A stretch of DNA of 64,000 bases from Zoogloea sp. LCSB751 (GCF_002028455.1 NZ_MWUM01000002.1:186001-250000); one strand, 5' to 3'. Positions 24,285 through 33,968 are shown, counted from the first letter of the stretch. Notes: generated by a model not told the origin, from the letters alone. Made by a program: numbers and translations.

Positions 24285-27272
24285 TCAGGCGGCGACGTCG
24301 TTGACGGACCAGGCCCAGCGTTCGAATTCTGCGGAGGTCAGGGCGGGGGAGTACAGGAAACCCTGAGCGTAGTCGCAGCCGGCGGCGACGAGCAGGTCCC
24401 GCTGGATGGTGGTTTCGACGCCTTCGGCGACGACCTTCAGGCCCAGCGCATGGGCCATGACGATGATGGCTTCGCACAGGGCCCGGTCATTGGCGTCGCA
24501 GCCCAGGTTGCGTACGAAGCTGCGGTCGATCTTGAGATAATCGATGTGGAAACGCTTCAGGTAGGCGAGGGACGAGTAGCCGGTGCCGAAGTCGTCGATG
24601 GCGACCTGGATGCCGGCGTCGCGGAAGCCCAGCAGCTTCTTGTTGATCCGGGCTTCGGCGTGCAGCAGCAGGCTTTCGGTGATCTCGATGACCACGCTGT
24701 GCCCCGGAATGCCTTGTTCGGCCAGGTATTCCGGCCAGTGGGCCAGGGCGTTGCCGTCGTGGCGGATCTGGGCCGGCGAGGTGTTGATGCTGATCTGGAA
24801 GTCGCTGTCGAAGCGATTGCACCAGTTCCGGGCCTGCTGGGCGGCCTGCTTGAAGACCCACTCGCCGATGGGCACGATCAGCCCGGTTTCTTCTGCCACC
24901 GGGATGAACTCCAGCGGACCGGTCAGGCCGCGTTGGGGGTGGGCCCAACGGATCAGCGCTTCGGCCTTGCAGACCCGGCTGCTCGTCAGCTCGACGATGG
25001 GTTGGTAGAAGATCCGGAACTCGCCGTTCGCCAGTGCGGTGCGCAGATCGCTGCTGAGGTGCTGGCGTTTCTGGGCGGCCTCGTGCAGGTCGGGGGTGAA
25101 GTAGCTGAAGCGGTTGCGGCCGGCGTTCTTGGCCGCGTACATGGCCTGGTCGGCGTTCTTGAACAGGATGTCCAGTTCGCGGGCGTCGCTGGGGTAGAGA
25201 GTGATGCCGAGGCTGGCGGACACGAAGGCCTTGTCGGCGCCGAGCACGAAGGGGCTGGAGAGCTTGTCGATGAGGGCGTGAGCGATGCGTTCGACGCTCT
25301 CCATGTCGTCCACGCAGGACAGGATCACCGTGAATTCGTCGCCTCCCAGGCGGGCCACCGTGTCGGAGGCCCGCACGCAGGCGCCGATACGCCGCCCGGC
25401 CTCGATCAGCAGGACGTCGCCCTTGTCGTGGCCGAGGGAGTCGTTGACCTCCTTGAAGTGGTCCAGGTCGATCAGCATCAGCACCATCGAACGGCCGCTG
25501 CGGTCGGCCAGGCGGGATTCGTGCTCGAGGCGGTCATGGAACAGCTGGCGGTTGGGCAGCTGGGTCAGGGAGTCGAAGTTGGCCTGTTTCCAGATCGTCT
25601 CCTCGAAGGCGATGCGATCGGAGATGTCCCGCCCGACCGCCAGCACGCTGGTGATGGTGCCATTGACGTCGGCCTCGGCGGCCAGGTGGATGAGGGTGCA
25701 GTGCTCCCTGCCGTCCTGACTGTGCCACTTCAGTTCGAACTGGGTGTTTCCGCTGCCGCTGAGCACCTCGTGGATTTTCGCTTCGTAGATTTCGGCGTTG
25801 CTGCCGCCGGGCACCTCGGATGGCCGCTTGCCGAGCAGGGCCTCGAGGCGTAGTCCGACGGTGCTGCAAAAGGCAGGGTTGGCGAAGATGCGGCGGCAGT
25901 CGCGGTCGTAGCGGGCGATGGAGTCCGGCGAGTTCTCGATGAGGGTGCGGGACTCCTGCTCCTTGGCGATGAGGGCGGCGGTGCGCTCGTTGACCGTGTT
26001 TTCGAGGGATGCGTTGATGTCGTTGATCTGGCGGATCTTCTGGCTCACCGCATCGTTCATGGCGATGAAGCTCTGGGTCAGGTCGGCCAGTTCGTAATCC
26101 AGGGTGGTCTTGTCGAGCAGCAGCAGTTCGTCGTCCTGGACGATGGCATTGGTGTTGTCGGTGACCCCCCGGAAGATGCGGCTGAGGGTGGTCAGCGGGC
26201 GGGAGATCGAGGTGGAGAAGTACCAGGCCAGCGGCAGCACGAAGGCCATGATGGCGGCGGCGATCAGCCCGAGGATGCGGATCATCTCCCAGGTGTTCGT
26301 TTCGACGACGCTCTTCGAGCGCAGCGCGGCAATGCTGCCGATGGGCTGCCCTTCGCGGTAGAGGGGAATCAGCCCCTGGTAGTAGCCGGTGCCGTCGATG
26401 CTGATCTCGTTGAGCGCCAGGGCCGGTGCGGCCCCATGGGCGGGGGGCGCCTGGCCGCTCCAGTCCGGCTGGAGGTAGGCGGTCAGCGTACCGTGGCGCA
26501 GGCTGTCGGTGGTGAAGACGTTGATGTCGGTGTCGGTCCGCCGGGCCAGTTCGTGGACGAAGCCCCGGTCGAGGCGGTGGGTCATGGCGATCAGGCCGAC
26601 CTGTCTGGGGGCCGTCTTCCCGGTGATGCCATCGTGGGCGGGGTCCATGATCGGGACGTTGATTTCGATCGACAGTTCGTCGTCGATCAGCGCGTAGTGG
26701 GCATCCTCCTTCTGGGGCAGGGGCTGGCCAAACTCAGGACGGATGGACGGCGGGATCGGGGTCGGTTTCAGGATGACTGCGCGATTGTCACCGTCGGGTG
26801 TGCCTTCCTTCATCATGAGGCGCGGGGCAGGCTCTCTTTCGACAAAACCGGTGCGTTCGAGCCGGCCGTCGATGCGGGAGAAGCTGATCAGGTGGCCTGC
26901 TGCATCGTAGATGGCGATGCTGCTCGCGTGGGCCGTGTGGCGTACCTCCTGGACTTCCTGCGCGAGCTGCCGGTAGGTGCTTTGCAGGGTTTCGCGGTCG
27001 AGCTCGGAACCCGCATACTGGGACAGGTACCAGATCGTGGTGCCCAGATTGTGTTGGGCGGCCAGGTGGCGGGAGGCGTCGAGCAGTCCGTTCTGGCGGG
27101 TCGTGAGTTCTTCGGAAATGACCGCCGCCGCTTGTCTCAGCTGGGTGCGGGACTGTTCGCGGTATTGGGTGCTGATGACCAGGGACACCGCCGACATGTA
27201 GGCCAGCGCCGTCGCGGTGCTGATGACCACGGCGCTGAGCAGCAGTCGGTTGCTGAGCTTGCGGATTCTCAT
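24285..27272 (-). CDS. GGDEF-EAL c-di-GMP enzyme with periplasmic sensor, HAMP and PAS
   Basis: 995 aa from MRIRKLSNRLLL; an ATG 42 bp earlier is possible. Order: TM1 (about 7-30), a periplasmic double-Cache-like sensor (35-335), TM2 (about 335-355, GLIAAAIMAFVLPLAWYFS), HAMP starting SISRPLTTLSRIF, coiled linker, PAS (about 450-570), GGDEF (about 580-740) with intact RLGGDEFTVI and an upstream RxxD-type region, EAL (about 750-990) with KAEALIRW, NTSP and DDFGTGYSS-YLK. Both catalytic motifs are intact, so it could make or degrade c-di-GMP at the inner membrane. It lies 54 bp downstream of a TorT-like binding protein, which may feed its sensor. Confidence 0.93.
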   Translation of the reverse strand: MRIRKLSNRLLLSAVVISTATALAYMSAVSLVISTQYREQSRTQLRQAAAVISEELTTRQNGLLDASRHLAAQHNLGTTIWYLSQYAGSELDRETLQSTYRQLAQEVQEVRHTAHASSIAIYDAAGHLISFSRIDGRLERTGFVEREPAPRLMMKEGTPDGDNRAVILKPTPIPPSIRPEFGQPLPQKEDAHYALIDDELSIEINVPIMDPAHDGITGKTAPRQVGLIAMTHRLDRGFVHELARRTDTDINVFTTDSLRHGTLTAYLQPDWSGQAPPAHGAAPALALNEISIDGTGYYQGLIPLYREGQPIGSIAALRSKSVVETNTWEMIRILGLIAAAIMAFVLPLAWYFSTSISRPLTTLSRIFRGVTDNTNAIVQDDELLLLDKTTLDYELADLTQSFIAMNDAVSQKIRQINDINASLENTVNERTAALIAKEQESRTLIENSPDSIARYDRDCRRIFANPAFCSTVGLRLEALLGKRPSEVPGGSNAEIYEAKIHEVLSGSGNTQFELKWHSQDGREHCTLIHLAAEADVNGTITSVLAVGRDISDRIAFEETIWKQANFDSLTQLPNRQLFHDRLEHESRLADRSGRSMVLMLIDLDHFKEVNDSLGHDKGDVLLIEAGRRIGACVRASDTVARLGGDEFTVILSCVDDMESVERIAHALIDKLSSPFVLGADKAFVSASLGITLYPSDARELDILFKNADQAMYAAKNAGRNRFSYFTPDLHEAAQKRQHLSSDLRTALANGEFRIFYQPIVELTSSRVCKAEALIRWAHPQRGLTGPLEFIPVAEETGLIVPIGEWVFKQAAQQARNWCNRFDSDFQISINTSPAQIRHDGNALAHWPEYLAEQGIPGHSVVIEITESLLLHAEARINKKLLGFRDAGIQVAIDDFGTGYSSLAYLKRFHIDYLKIDRSFVRNLGCDANDRALCEAIIVMAHALGLKVVAEGVETTIQRDLLVAAGCDYAQGFLYSPALTSAEFERWAWSVNDVAA

Positions 27273-27326
27273 GCCGGAAGAGTCTCGTGGGGGGGCGGTG
27301 GCCCGTACGGGCAAGGCGCTGGCAGC

Positions 27327-28496
27327 TTAGGGGTGTTCCCGCTTCGGGTCATAGGAAAGAATTGGCGTATACCCGTCGGGAGCGATGGATTCGTCGAGCC
27401 GGTAGGTGTCCAGATTGTTCTGGTCCACGATGCCCAGCTTGACGAGCAAGGTGTGCGGCGGAGTCTTGACCCGTCCCTCCAGGTGATTGACGACGGCGTT
27501 GAGGGTGACCCGGGCCTGGCTCAAGGCCTTGGTGTCGGCGGCGGCGAAGATCTCCTGGCGGCGGATGAGGCCGGCGATCTCGCGGGTCAGGTCGTAGGCG
27601 ACGATGCGGATCCGGTCGTCGAGCCCGGCCTCATGGATGGGCAGGCGCGCGGCGGGCGCGCAGCCGGTGCAGCCGATGATGTAGTCGAGCTTGTGGCCGT
27701 GTTTTGCCAGGAGTTGTGCGGCCAGCTGGGATTGCTCGATGCGGTCGCTGTCGCCGTAGCGGATGTCCACGATATTGACGCGGATCGGCGCCTTGCGAGC
27801 GGCCTCCTGGCTGCCCTCCACTTCGCCCTTGACCCAGCCGGCACCGGCCGGGCCGGGCAGGAGCGCGATGTTGATCGCGCTGAGGCCACGCTTCTGCGCA
27901 TCGCGGATGACCCAGCGGGTGGCATCGAGGCCCATGCTGCGGAGCGAGGTGGTGATCTTGATCGTCAGGTCGTCGCTGGTGCTGTCATTGGCCAGTTCGA
28001 ACACCGGGATGCCCTTCGCGCGGGCCCGGGTGATCGACGGATTGTTGCCGTCGAGGCTGATCGGCGACAGCACGATGGCGTCGTAGCGGCCGTTGCTGGC
28101 TTCTTCCATCTGGCGCAGCTGGCCGATCAGGTCCTTGTAGCCGTCGGCCGGCAGGATGTCCACGGCCACGCCGAGGCGCCGGGCTTCGCTGATGACGCCA
28201 TAGCTGCAACCGATCCAGTACGGATCCTTGATGTGGGGAAACAGGAAGGCGATGCGCCACGGCCGACTGGCGCGGGCGGTCATGGCGTAGTTGCCGGTGC
28301 TCACGCGCCCGCTGCGCAGGGCTGCGTCGGCGGTCAGGCCGGGGGGCAGCGGGCGCTGGATGACATGGACCGGGATCGGGTCGAATTTCACCGCTGCCGG
28401 CAGCACCGGAGAGGTCGGCGCTGCCGCCGTCAGGCAGGTGCTGACGCCAAGAAACAGGGCGGAGGTCAGGAGGCGCGAGGCCTGTGGCAGGGGCAT
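27327..28496 (-). CDS. TorT-like periplasmic binding protein
   Basis: 389 aa. The start is MPLPQASRLL because GGAAGAGG lies 6 bp upstream. Signal peptide LLTSALFLGVSTCLTAAA. The mature protein has the type I periplasmic fold (PWRIAFLFPHIKDPYWIGCSYGV, DILPADGYKDLIGQLRQME, DAIVLSPISLDGNNPSI, GIPVFELANDS), matching TorT, the periplasmic partner of the TMAO sensor TorS. No torS, torR or torA is visible nearby. Instead it is sandwiched between two c-di-GMP proteins on the same strand. The ligand is unknown. Confidence 0.88.
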   Translation of the reverse strand: MPLPQASRLLTSALFLGVSTCLTAAAPTSPVLPAAVKFDPIPVHVIQRPLPPGLTADAALRSGRVSTGNYAMTARASRPWRIAFLFPHIKDPYWIGCSYGVISEARRLGVAVDILPADGYKDLIGQLRQMEEASNGRYDAIVLSPISLDGNNPSITRARAKGIPVFELANDSTSDDLTIKITTSLRSMGLDATRWVIRDAQKRGLSAINIALLPGPAGAGWVKGEVEGSQEAARKAPIRVNIVDIRYGDSDRIEQSQLAAQLLAKHGHKLDYIIGCTGCAPAARLPIHEAGLDDRIRIVAYDLTREIAGLIRRQEIFAAADTKALSQARVTLNAVVNHLEGRVKTPPHTLLVKLGIVDQNNLDTYRLDESIAPDGYTPILSYDPKREHP

Positions 28497-28585
28497 TGGC
28501 CACCTCTTCCTTGGTGTTGGTCTGCTTTCCGGTTGAGTAATGTAGCTTGAACGCATGGCCCCGGCTCCCTGCGCCCCGTGTCGGG

Positions 28586-29908
28586 TCAGCGTGGCCGCCC
28601 GAGCGCCTTGCCCAGGTACATGGCGGAATCCGCGTGCCTCAGCAGCGTGTCGGCGTCCTGCCCATCTTCGGGGTGGATCGCCACGCCGATGCTGGCTTGC
28701 GTGTGCAGCGCCAGGCCGTCTATGGGGAACTCCCGGGCCAGGCTGTGGCGGATCTTGTCTGCCACCTGGGCTGCGTCGGCGGGGCTGTGGAGATCTTCGA
28801 GAATCACCACGAACTCGTCGCCGCCGAGGCGGGCTACGGTGTCTACGTGTCGTACGCAACTGCCAAGGCGACGGGCGATCTCCTGCAGCAGCAGGTCGCC
28901 TGCCGCGTGGCCGAGGGTGTCGTTCACCTTCTTGAAGTCGTCGATGTCTAGGTAAAGCAGGGCCATCCGGCCGTGGCGGCGCTGGCTGCGCCCCAATGCC
29001 CTGTCGAGGCGTTCATGAAAGAGGCGGCGGTTGGGCAGACCGGTTAGTTCGTCGTACTGGGCGGCGCGTATGAGTTCGGCTTTCAATTGCCCGCGCTCGA
29101 CGGCAACGGCGACCTGGGTGGCGACGAAGTTGAGCAGTTCCCGGTCCTTTTGCGAATCGAAGGTGCCGGCATTCGCCTGGAGGATCAGGGCGCCGATGGC
29201 GTCCTGGCGGGTGACGAGAGGCAGGAAGAGCCACGCGGTGTTTGCCTTGGCGGGGGCGCCTGGGGGCAGGAGGTTCAGGTCGCTGACGAGAAGTGGATGT
29301 CCGCTGGCGATGACATTGCGGCTGTAGCGGTGGGCGACGGGCTCGTTAAGGAGGGGGGCGCTGCCGAGCGGGTCCTGTTGGTAAGGGAAGCTCAGCAGCT
29401 TGCTCTGTCGATCGCTGGTGGCAACGGCGACGCCGGTCAGTGGAATGCGTTCGGCGATGATCCGATGGATCTGCGGAAACAGGCTGTCCAGGTCGTCAGC
29501 CTTGAGCGCCGCGTCCGCAATGGCGTAGGTGGCCGCCTGGAAGGCTTCGGCGCGCTTTTGTTCGGTGACATCGCGAGCGACGCCGATGCGCATGTTGTCG
29601 GCGTCCGACCAGCAGGCTGACCACATGATGTGCACGCGGCTACCGTCTTTGCGCACATAGTGGTTCTCAAAGCCGACGCGGGGATGGCCGGCCATCACGC
29701 GGGCGGCCTCTTCGCAGGTCCGGTCGCGGTCCTCGGGGGCGACGAAGTCGATCAGCGGGTGGCCGATGAGTTCGCGTGGCGAGTATTGGAGGATGCGCTC
29801 GCTGGCGGCGTTCACATAGACGATACGGCCGCTGGCATCGACGAGAAAGACTGCGTCGAGGAGCAGATCGATGCTGTGCAGCAGGCGGTCCTGATGATTC
29901 GTGTCCAT
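28586..29908 (-). CDS. Diguanylate cyclase with PAS and GAF domains
   Basis: 440 aa, no membrane segment. PAS (about 10-125) with DAVFLVDASGRIVYVNAASE, GAF (about 130-270) with AIADAALKADDLDSLFPQI and LFLPLVTRQDAIGALILQA, GGDEF (about 280-440) with DELTGLPNRRLFHERL, DIDDFKKVNDTLGH and RLGGDEFVVI. The active site is intact; no RxxD inhibitory site is obvious. First gene of a likely three-gene unit with the TorT-like and GGDEF-EAL genes. Cytosolic c-di-GMP synthesis. Confidence 0.92.
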   Translation of the reverse strand: MDTNHQDRLLHSIDLLLDAVFLVDASGRIVYVNAASERILQYSPRELIGHPLIDFVAPEDRDRTCEEAARVMAGHPRVGFENHYVRKDGSRVHIMWSACWSDADNMRIGVARDVTEQKRAEAFQAATYAIADAALKADDLDSLFPQIHRIIAERIPLTGVAVATSDRQSKLLSFPYQQDPLGSAPLLNEPVAHRYSRNVIASGHPLLVSDLNLLPPGAPAKANTAWLFLPLVTRQDAIGALILQANAGTFDSQKDRELLNFVATQVAVAVERGQLKAELIRAAQYDELTGLPNRRLFHERLDRALGRSQRRHGRMALLYLDIDDFKKVNDTLGHAAGDLLLQEIARRLGSCVRHVDTVARLGGDEFVVILEDLHSPADAAQVADKIRHSLAREFPIDGLALHTQASIGVAIHPEDGQDADTLLRHADSAMYLGKALGRPR

Positions 29909-30079
29909 CTCGCGTTGGGGCTGGTCGCGCCGATTCTGTGTCGGCTCGGACGTAGATTGCCGGGGTGTTCCGCGGCGCGCAAGCTGGAAATAGCAAAAAT
30001 GCGATTTTCGGCACGGAGGTGCCGCGTTTGTCCGCGTTTGTTTGTGTGAGCGTTAACGTGCGGTATGTGGCGCTGCCGC

Positions 30080-30655
30080 TCAGGGGGCGATGTCGGGCAG
30101 GTTGGCGATGACTTCGGCGACGTCGGTGCAGCGTTCCAGCGTGGTGGTCACGACCAGCAGCGGCTTGGCGTGGATGCCGGGCAGGTCGCATTCGTGCGGC
30201 GGGCGGAGGGCGAAGGCGAGGACTTCCGTCGGCGGGCAGAAGTCGGCAGCGACACCGGGCTTGTTGCCGCGAGCGTCGACACGGTACCAGCCGAAGCCGT
30301 CGAGATACACGGCGTTGAGGCCGTGCAGGCAGTAGGGGGCACTGTTTGCGTCGCCGACCGACAGGCGCTGATAACACAGGCCGGCGGGGATGTCGTTGGC
30401 GCGCAGCAGGGCCGCGAGCAGGTGACTCTTGGCGTAACAGTAGCCGGTGCCGTGCTGCAGCACGTCGGAGGCGCGGCAGGTGACCGGATTCTGTCGGTAG
30501 TCCCAGCTGTGGCGGATGTGGTCGCGCACGAACTCGAAGCAGCGGCGGGCGATCTCGGTCTTGTTGCTGGTGCCGTTGGCGAGTTCGGCGGCTTTGGCGC
30601 TGACCTGCGGGTGGTCGAAATCGATGTAGCGGCTGGCTGCGAGGTATTCGTGCAT
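30080..30655 (-). CDS. Transglutaminase-like domain protein
   Basis: 191 aa. Cysteine-protease-like triad visible as C73 (HGTGYCYAKSHLL), H111 (YCLHGLNAVY) and D127 (WYRVDARGN), the pattern of bacterial transglutaminase-like peptidases. No signal peptide. The start is MHEYLAASRY; upstream frame text is unlike the family. It may act as a peptidase or amidase. It is next to a cytochrome c gene on the same strand but separated by 77 bp. Confidence 0.88.
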   Translation of the reverse strand: MHEYLAASRYIDFDHPQVSAKAAELANGTSNKTEIARRCFEFVRDHIRHSWDYRQNPVTCRASDVLQHGTGYCYAKSHLLAALLRANDIPAGLCYQRLSVGDANSAPYCLHGLNAVYLDGFGWYRVDARGNKPGVAADFCPPTEVLAFALRPPHECDLPGIHAKPLLVVTTTLERCTDVAEVIANLPDIAP

Positions 30656-30732
30656 CGTGGTCGGGGAGGCTATGGGGCGGGTGGGCAGTATAGCAATCCC
30701 GACGGCATGGCCTGCCCCAGCGTCGCAGGCGG

Positions 30733-31224
30733 TCAGCGGGACTGTGCCGGAGCGGCCGGACGGGAACGGCTTTCGAGGAAGGTCCGGATCGTCCAGATCG
30801 CGGCGGGGGATAGCACGTCCTGCCAGGCCGGCATGTGGACGACGCCGACGCGGGTCTTGCCGTATTGCACGGATTTCAGGAAGTACTGGTCGTTGTCGAC
30901 GATGCACATCTCGCGGATGGTCCGATCGGCGATGCGCGAGCAGCCGCGGTCGAGCTTCAGGAGATCGGGACCGACCTGGCCCTTGTTGTCGCCGTCGGGG
31001 CCGTGGCAGCGGGCACAGGCCTGGTTGAAGGTTTGGCGCCCGATGTCGGCGGCGCGCGGGTTGCCGCGGTAGGGGTTGGCGTCGCCGGCTGCCGTGGTGA
31101 TGGCCGGTAGCGCCGAGGTGTCCACGACGATGCTGGCGTCCGCCACTTCACTGGCGCTGGCAATGCTCGCGCCGAGCAGGAGGCCGAGAGCGACGAGGCG
31201 GGCGCTGAGGGTGAGCTTGGGCAT
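30733..31224 (-). CDS. Cytochrome c for PQQ alcohol dehydrogenase (PedF/ExaB-like)
   Basis: 163 aa with signal peptide (LVALGLLLGASIASAS). Heme site C70-A-R-C73-H74, then GPDGDNKGQVGPDLLKL and likely axial Met in VGVVHMPAW. The long N-terminal extension before the heme (about 45 residues, TAAGDANPYRGNPRAADIG) and the second region GCSRIADRTIREMCIVDNDQ resemble the cytochrome c550 next to ethanol dehydrogenases in Pseudomonas. It likely takes electrons from the dehydrogenase encoded by 31893-33761. It starts 5 bp after the pentapeptide gene stop, so the three genes look like an operon. Confidence 0.88.
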   Translation of the reverse strand: MPKLTLSARLVALGLLLGASIASASEVADASIVVDTSALPAITTAAGDANPYRGNPRAADIGRQTFNQACARCHGPDGDNKGQVGPDLLKLDRGCSRIADRTIREMCIVDNDQYFLKSVQYGKTRVGVVHMPAWQDVLSPAAIWTIRTFLESRSRPAAPAQSR

Positions 31225-31229
31225 GGTGT

Positions 31230-31808
31230 TCACCAGTCGGTCGGGCAGCCGGTGCAGCCCTCGAAGGACGAGTCGGGAAAGATGGTGTAGCGCAGCAGTG
31301 CGCCTTCCAGGTTGGCGCCACGGAAGTTGGTGGTGCTGAACTTGGTTTCCTGCAGGTTGGCGTTGGTGAGGCGGGCGCCCTCGAACCACGCGAAGGCGGC
31401 GCGGGCGGCCTCCAGGTTGGCGGCGGTGAGGTCGGCGCCGCTGAAGTCGCTGCGCATGATGCGGGCGAACTCCAGATCGGCACCGATCATCCTGGCATTG
31501 CGGAAAGAGGCGCCGGGGGCGTTGGCCTTGGACAGGCGCGCGCCGCTCAGGTCCGCGCCGTCGAAGATCGCGCCAGCGAGGTTGGCGCCGCGCAGATCGG
31601 CGCGGGCCAGGTTGGCGCCGGTGAAGTCGGTGCCGGCCAGGTCGCGGGCGGATAAATCGACGTGGCGCAGGTCGGCGCCCTGGCAGCGGGCATGGGCCCA
31701 GGCGCCGCAGGTTTTGAAAACGGGCGGATCGTCGGCCTGGGCGGTGCCGGCAAGAAGGCCCGCGGCGACGGCGAACAGCACCGTGCGAAGGCTGGTGTGG
31801 CAGTACAT
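31230..31808 (-). CDS. Exported pentapeptide-repeat protein
   Basis: 192 aa. Signal peptide (VLFAVAAGLLAGTAQA), then from about residue 40 to 180 a run of A(D/N)LxX-type pentapeptides (GADLRHVDLSARDLAGTDF and so on), forming a right-handed beta-helix. Cysteines near both ends (KTCGAW, ARCQG, GCTGCP) may form disulfides. From memory, a pentapeptide protein also lies beside the PQQ ethanol dehydrogenase gene of Pseudomonas putida, so this linkage seems conserved. Role in the dehydrogenase complex is unknown. Confidence 0.9.
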   Translation of the reverse strand: MYCHTSLRTVLFAVAAGLLAGTAQADDPPVFKTCGAWAHARCQGADLRHVDLSARDLAGTDFTGANLARADLRGANLAGAIFDGADLSGARLSKANAPGASFRNARMIGADLEFARIMRSDFSGADLTAANLEAARAAFAWFEGARLTNANLQETKFSTTNFRGANLEGALLRYTIFPDSSFEGCTGCPTDW

Positions 31809-31892
31809 GGAAGGGCTCCCGACGGTGGGGTCGCGAAGAAAAAGCCCGGGCCGGCCGGAGACGATCCGGCCCGGGGCAAGGCGCTGGCGGGG

Positions 31893-33761
31893 TCAGCGCG
31901 CGATCTTGGGCAGCTTGAATGCCCAGAACGAGGAGCCTTGGGTGACCTGCTTGGTCAGCTCGGCCATGTCACCGCCCCACAGGGGCACGGCGCCGCCGTA
32001 GCCGGAGGCAATGCCGACGTATTGCTCGCCGTCCATTTCCCAGGTGATGGGCACGGAGACGATGCCGGAGCCGGTCTGGAACTTCCACAGTTCCTTGCCC
32101 GTCTTGGCGTCGAAGGCCTTGATGAAGCCGTCGGAGGTGCCGGTGAACAGCAGCCCGCCGGCGGTGGTGAGCGTGCCGGCCCACAGGGGGAACTTCTCCT
32201 TGTGCTCCCAGGCGATCTTGCCGGTCTTCGGGTCGATGGCGCGCAGGGTGCCGACGTGGTCGTCGAACAGGCGCTTGATGCGGAAGCCCTGGCCCAGGTA
32301 GGCGGAGCCGGCCTTGTAGGTCAGGTGCTCGGTCCAGTAGTCCATCGCCCAGTGGTTGGCCGGGATGTAGAACAGGCCGGTGTCCGGGCTGTAGGACATG
32401 GGCATCCAGTTGGTGCCGCCCAGGAAGGGCGGCGAGACGAAGACGCTGTCGCCCTTGTCGGCGCCGGCCTTCGGCTCGGGCGGTCGGTTGCCGGTCTCGA
32501 TCGGCTTGCCGGTGGTGAGATCCCATCCCTTGGCCCAGGTGATGCCGTCCACGAAGGGCCAGGCGCCGATGAGCGAGGTGGGCTTGTTGGGGTAACCGGC
32601 GCCGTTGGTGAGTTTCTCCCGGTCTGTGACGAAGAAGAAGCCGTTGCGGTCGGCGTGGGCCGAGGCTTTGACGAGCTTGCCGGTCTTCGGATCCTTGTAT
32701 TCGAAGAGAACCACCGAGTTGTTGCCGGAGAAGTCCCAGGCGTCGTTGGGGGTGTGCTGGAAGAAGCCCTTCAGCTCGCCGGTGCTGGCATCCACGTAGG
32801 CCTGGCCGGACGTGAACAGGCTCGGCCAGTTGCGCGGATCGTCGCCTTCCTGGGTGCGCTTCCAGGTGTTCCACGGGGCCGGGTTGCCGGTACCGACGAC
32901 GACCATGTTCTTCTCGATGTCGAAGCTGGCGGTCTGCCACGGGGCGCCGCCGCCGTGGTGCCAGGCTTCGGTGAGCTTGCCGTCCTTGTCCTTCGGCCAG
33001 GTCGGGGCGCTGGCGTCGCCGGTGGGCGTGCTGTCCTTGCCGTTGAGGCGGCCCATGTGGCCTTCGACCATCGGGCGGGCCCACACTTCCTCGCCGGTAT
33101 CCGGGTCGCGGGCGAACAGCCAGCCGACCACGCCGAACTCGTCGCCGGACGAGCCATGTACCAGCAGCACCTTGCCGCTCTTCTGGTCCTTGATGACGAA
33201 GGGGGCGCCGGTCATCGTGTAGCCGACCTTGTGGTCGCCCCACTTCTTGCGCCACACCACCTTGCCGGTGTCCTTGTTGAGGGCGACGATGCCGGCGTCG
33301 AGCGTGCCGAAGAAGATCTTGTCGCCGTAGAGTGCGGCGCCGCGGTTGACCACGTCGCAGCACGGGCGGATGTCTTCGGGCAGTCGGGCCTCGTATTCCC
33401 ACAGGCGCTTGCCGCTGCGGGCGTCGATGGCGTAGATCCGCGAGTAGGAGGCGGTGACGTACACCACGCCGTCGTGCACCAGCGCCTGGCCTTCCTGGCC
33501 GCGCTGCTTTTCGCCGCCGAAGGAGAAGCTCCACACCGGCACGAGGCCGGCGACGTTCTTCGCATTGACGGTTTTCAGTGTGCTGTGGCGCTGGGCCTTC
33601 AGGCCGAGGCCGTAGGTCAGCACATCGCCCGGCGTCTTGTCGTCGTTCTTGATGTCATCCCAGCTCACCGTGGTGCCGGTCGCGTGGGCGGTGCTGCCGA
33701 AGGCGCTGGAGAGGGCGACGGCCAGCAGGCCGGCTTTGAGTTTGAGGCGTCGGGATTTCAT
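31893..33761 (-). CDS. exaA: PQQ-dependent quinoprotein alcohol dehydrogenase (ExaA/PedE type)
   Basis: 622 aa. Signal peptide ([19 protein letters not shown]). Eight-bladed propeller with repeated W-motifs ([34 protein letters not shown]). C134-C135 in RPCCDVV form the vicinal disulfide over PQQ. Catalytic Asp is D343 in [10 protein letters not shown]. The residue two after it is Ser (S345), as in calcium-dependent PedE/ExaA, while lanthanide enzymes (PedH, XoxF) have Asp there, so I infer a calcium enzyme. It oxidises ethanol or other short alcohols in the periplasm and passes electrons to the neighbouring cytochrome c. The downstream genes are co-oriented. PQQ synthesis genes are not in the window. 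Confidence 0.95.
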   Translation of the reverse strand: MKSRRLKLKAGLLAVALSSAFGSTAHATGTTVSWDDIKNDDKTPGDVLTYGLGLKAQRHSTLKTVNAKNVAGLVPVWSFSFGGEKQRGQEGQALVHDGVVYVTASYSRIYAIDARSGKRLWEYEARLPEDIRPCCDVVNRGAALYGDKIFFGTLDAGIVALNKDTGKVVWRKKWGDHKVGYTMTGAPFVIKDQKSGKVLLVHGSSGDEFGVVGWLFARDPDTGEEVWARPMVEGHMGRLNGKDSTPTGDASAPTWPKDKDGKLTEAWHHGGGAPWQTASFDIEKNMVVVGTGNPAPWNTWKRTQEGDDPRNWPSLFTSGQAYVDASTGELKGFFQHTPNDAWDFSGNNSVVLFEYKDPKTGKLVKASAHADRNGFFFVTDREKLTNGAGYPNKPTSLIGAWPFVDGITWAKGWDLTTGKPIETGNRPPEPKAGADKGDSVFVSPPFLGGTNWMPMSYSPDTGLFYIPANHWAMDYWTEHLTYKAGSAYLGQGFRIKRLFDDHVGTLRAIDPKTGKIAWEHKEKFPLWAGTLTTAGGLLFTGTSDGFIKAFDAKTGKELWKFQTGSGIVSVPITWEMDGEQYVGIASGYGGAVPLWGGDMAELTKQVTQGSSFWAFKLPKIAR

Positions 33762-33867
33762 GGTGGTTCTTGTCTCCGCTTCGTTGTCGTTCGATGCCTG
33801 GGGCCGTCTCCCTGCGACGGGGGGCCAGACCGAGCGGAGTATGGAATTCCATGTCGTGCGCCGTCGT

Positions 33868-33902
33868 GGGAAGCGCTCCCCGCGACACCGGGAATTCTTC
33901 CC
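33868..33902. promoter_or_regulatory. Two GGGA-N5-TCCC palindromes in the exaA / response regulator gap
   Basis: GGGAAGCGCTCCC (33868-33880) and GGGAATTCTTCCC (33890-33902) share the GGGA...TCCC arms and are 22 bp apart centre to centre, two DNA turns. They lie between the divergent exaA-like gene and the LuxR-type response regulator gene. A third palindrome, ATGGAATTCCAT, is at 33841-33852. They are candidate sites for the response regulator. Confidence 0.45.
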
Positions 33903-33968
33903 GACGTGAGGGGGCCGTGGTCCGCACGCCGGCCGCGCCCTCTATGATGGGTGGGTCAGGAGGGTGAA

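Noticed and set aside
26436..28550. Long plus-strand open frame (704 codons) opposite the GGDEF-EAL and TorT-like genes
   Set aside because: It is antisense to two genes with intact catalytic and family motifs; its translation is a Gly/Val/Asp-rich shadow typical of GC-rich DNA with no recognisable domain.
31662..33947. Long plus-strand open frame (761 codons) opposite the quinoprotein dehydrogenase
   Set aside because: Antisense to a clear PQQ enzyme; composition is low-complexity and has no family match.
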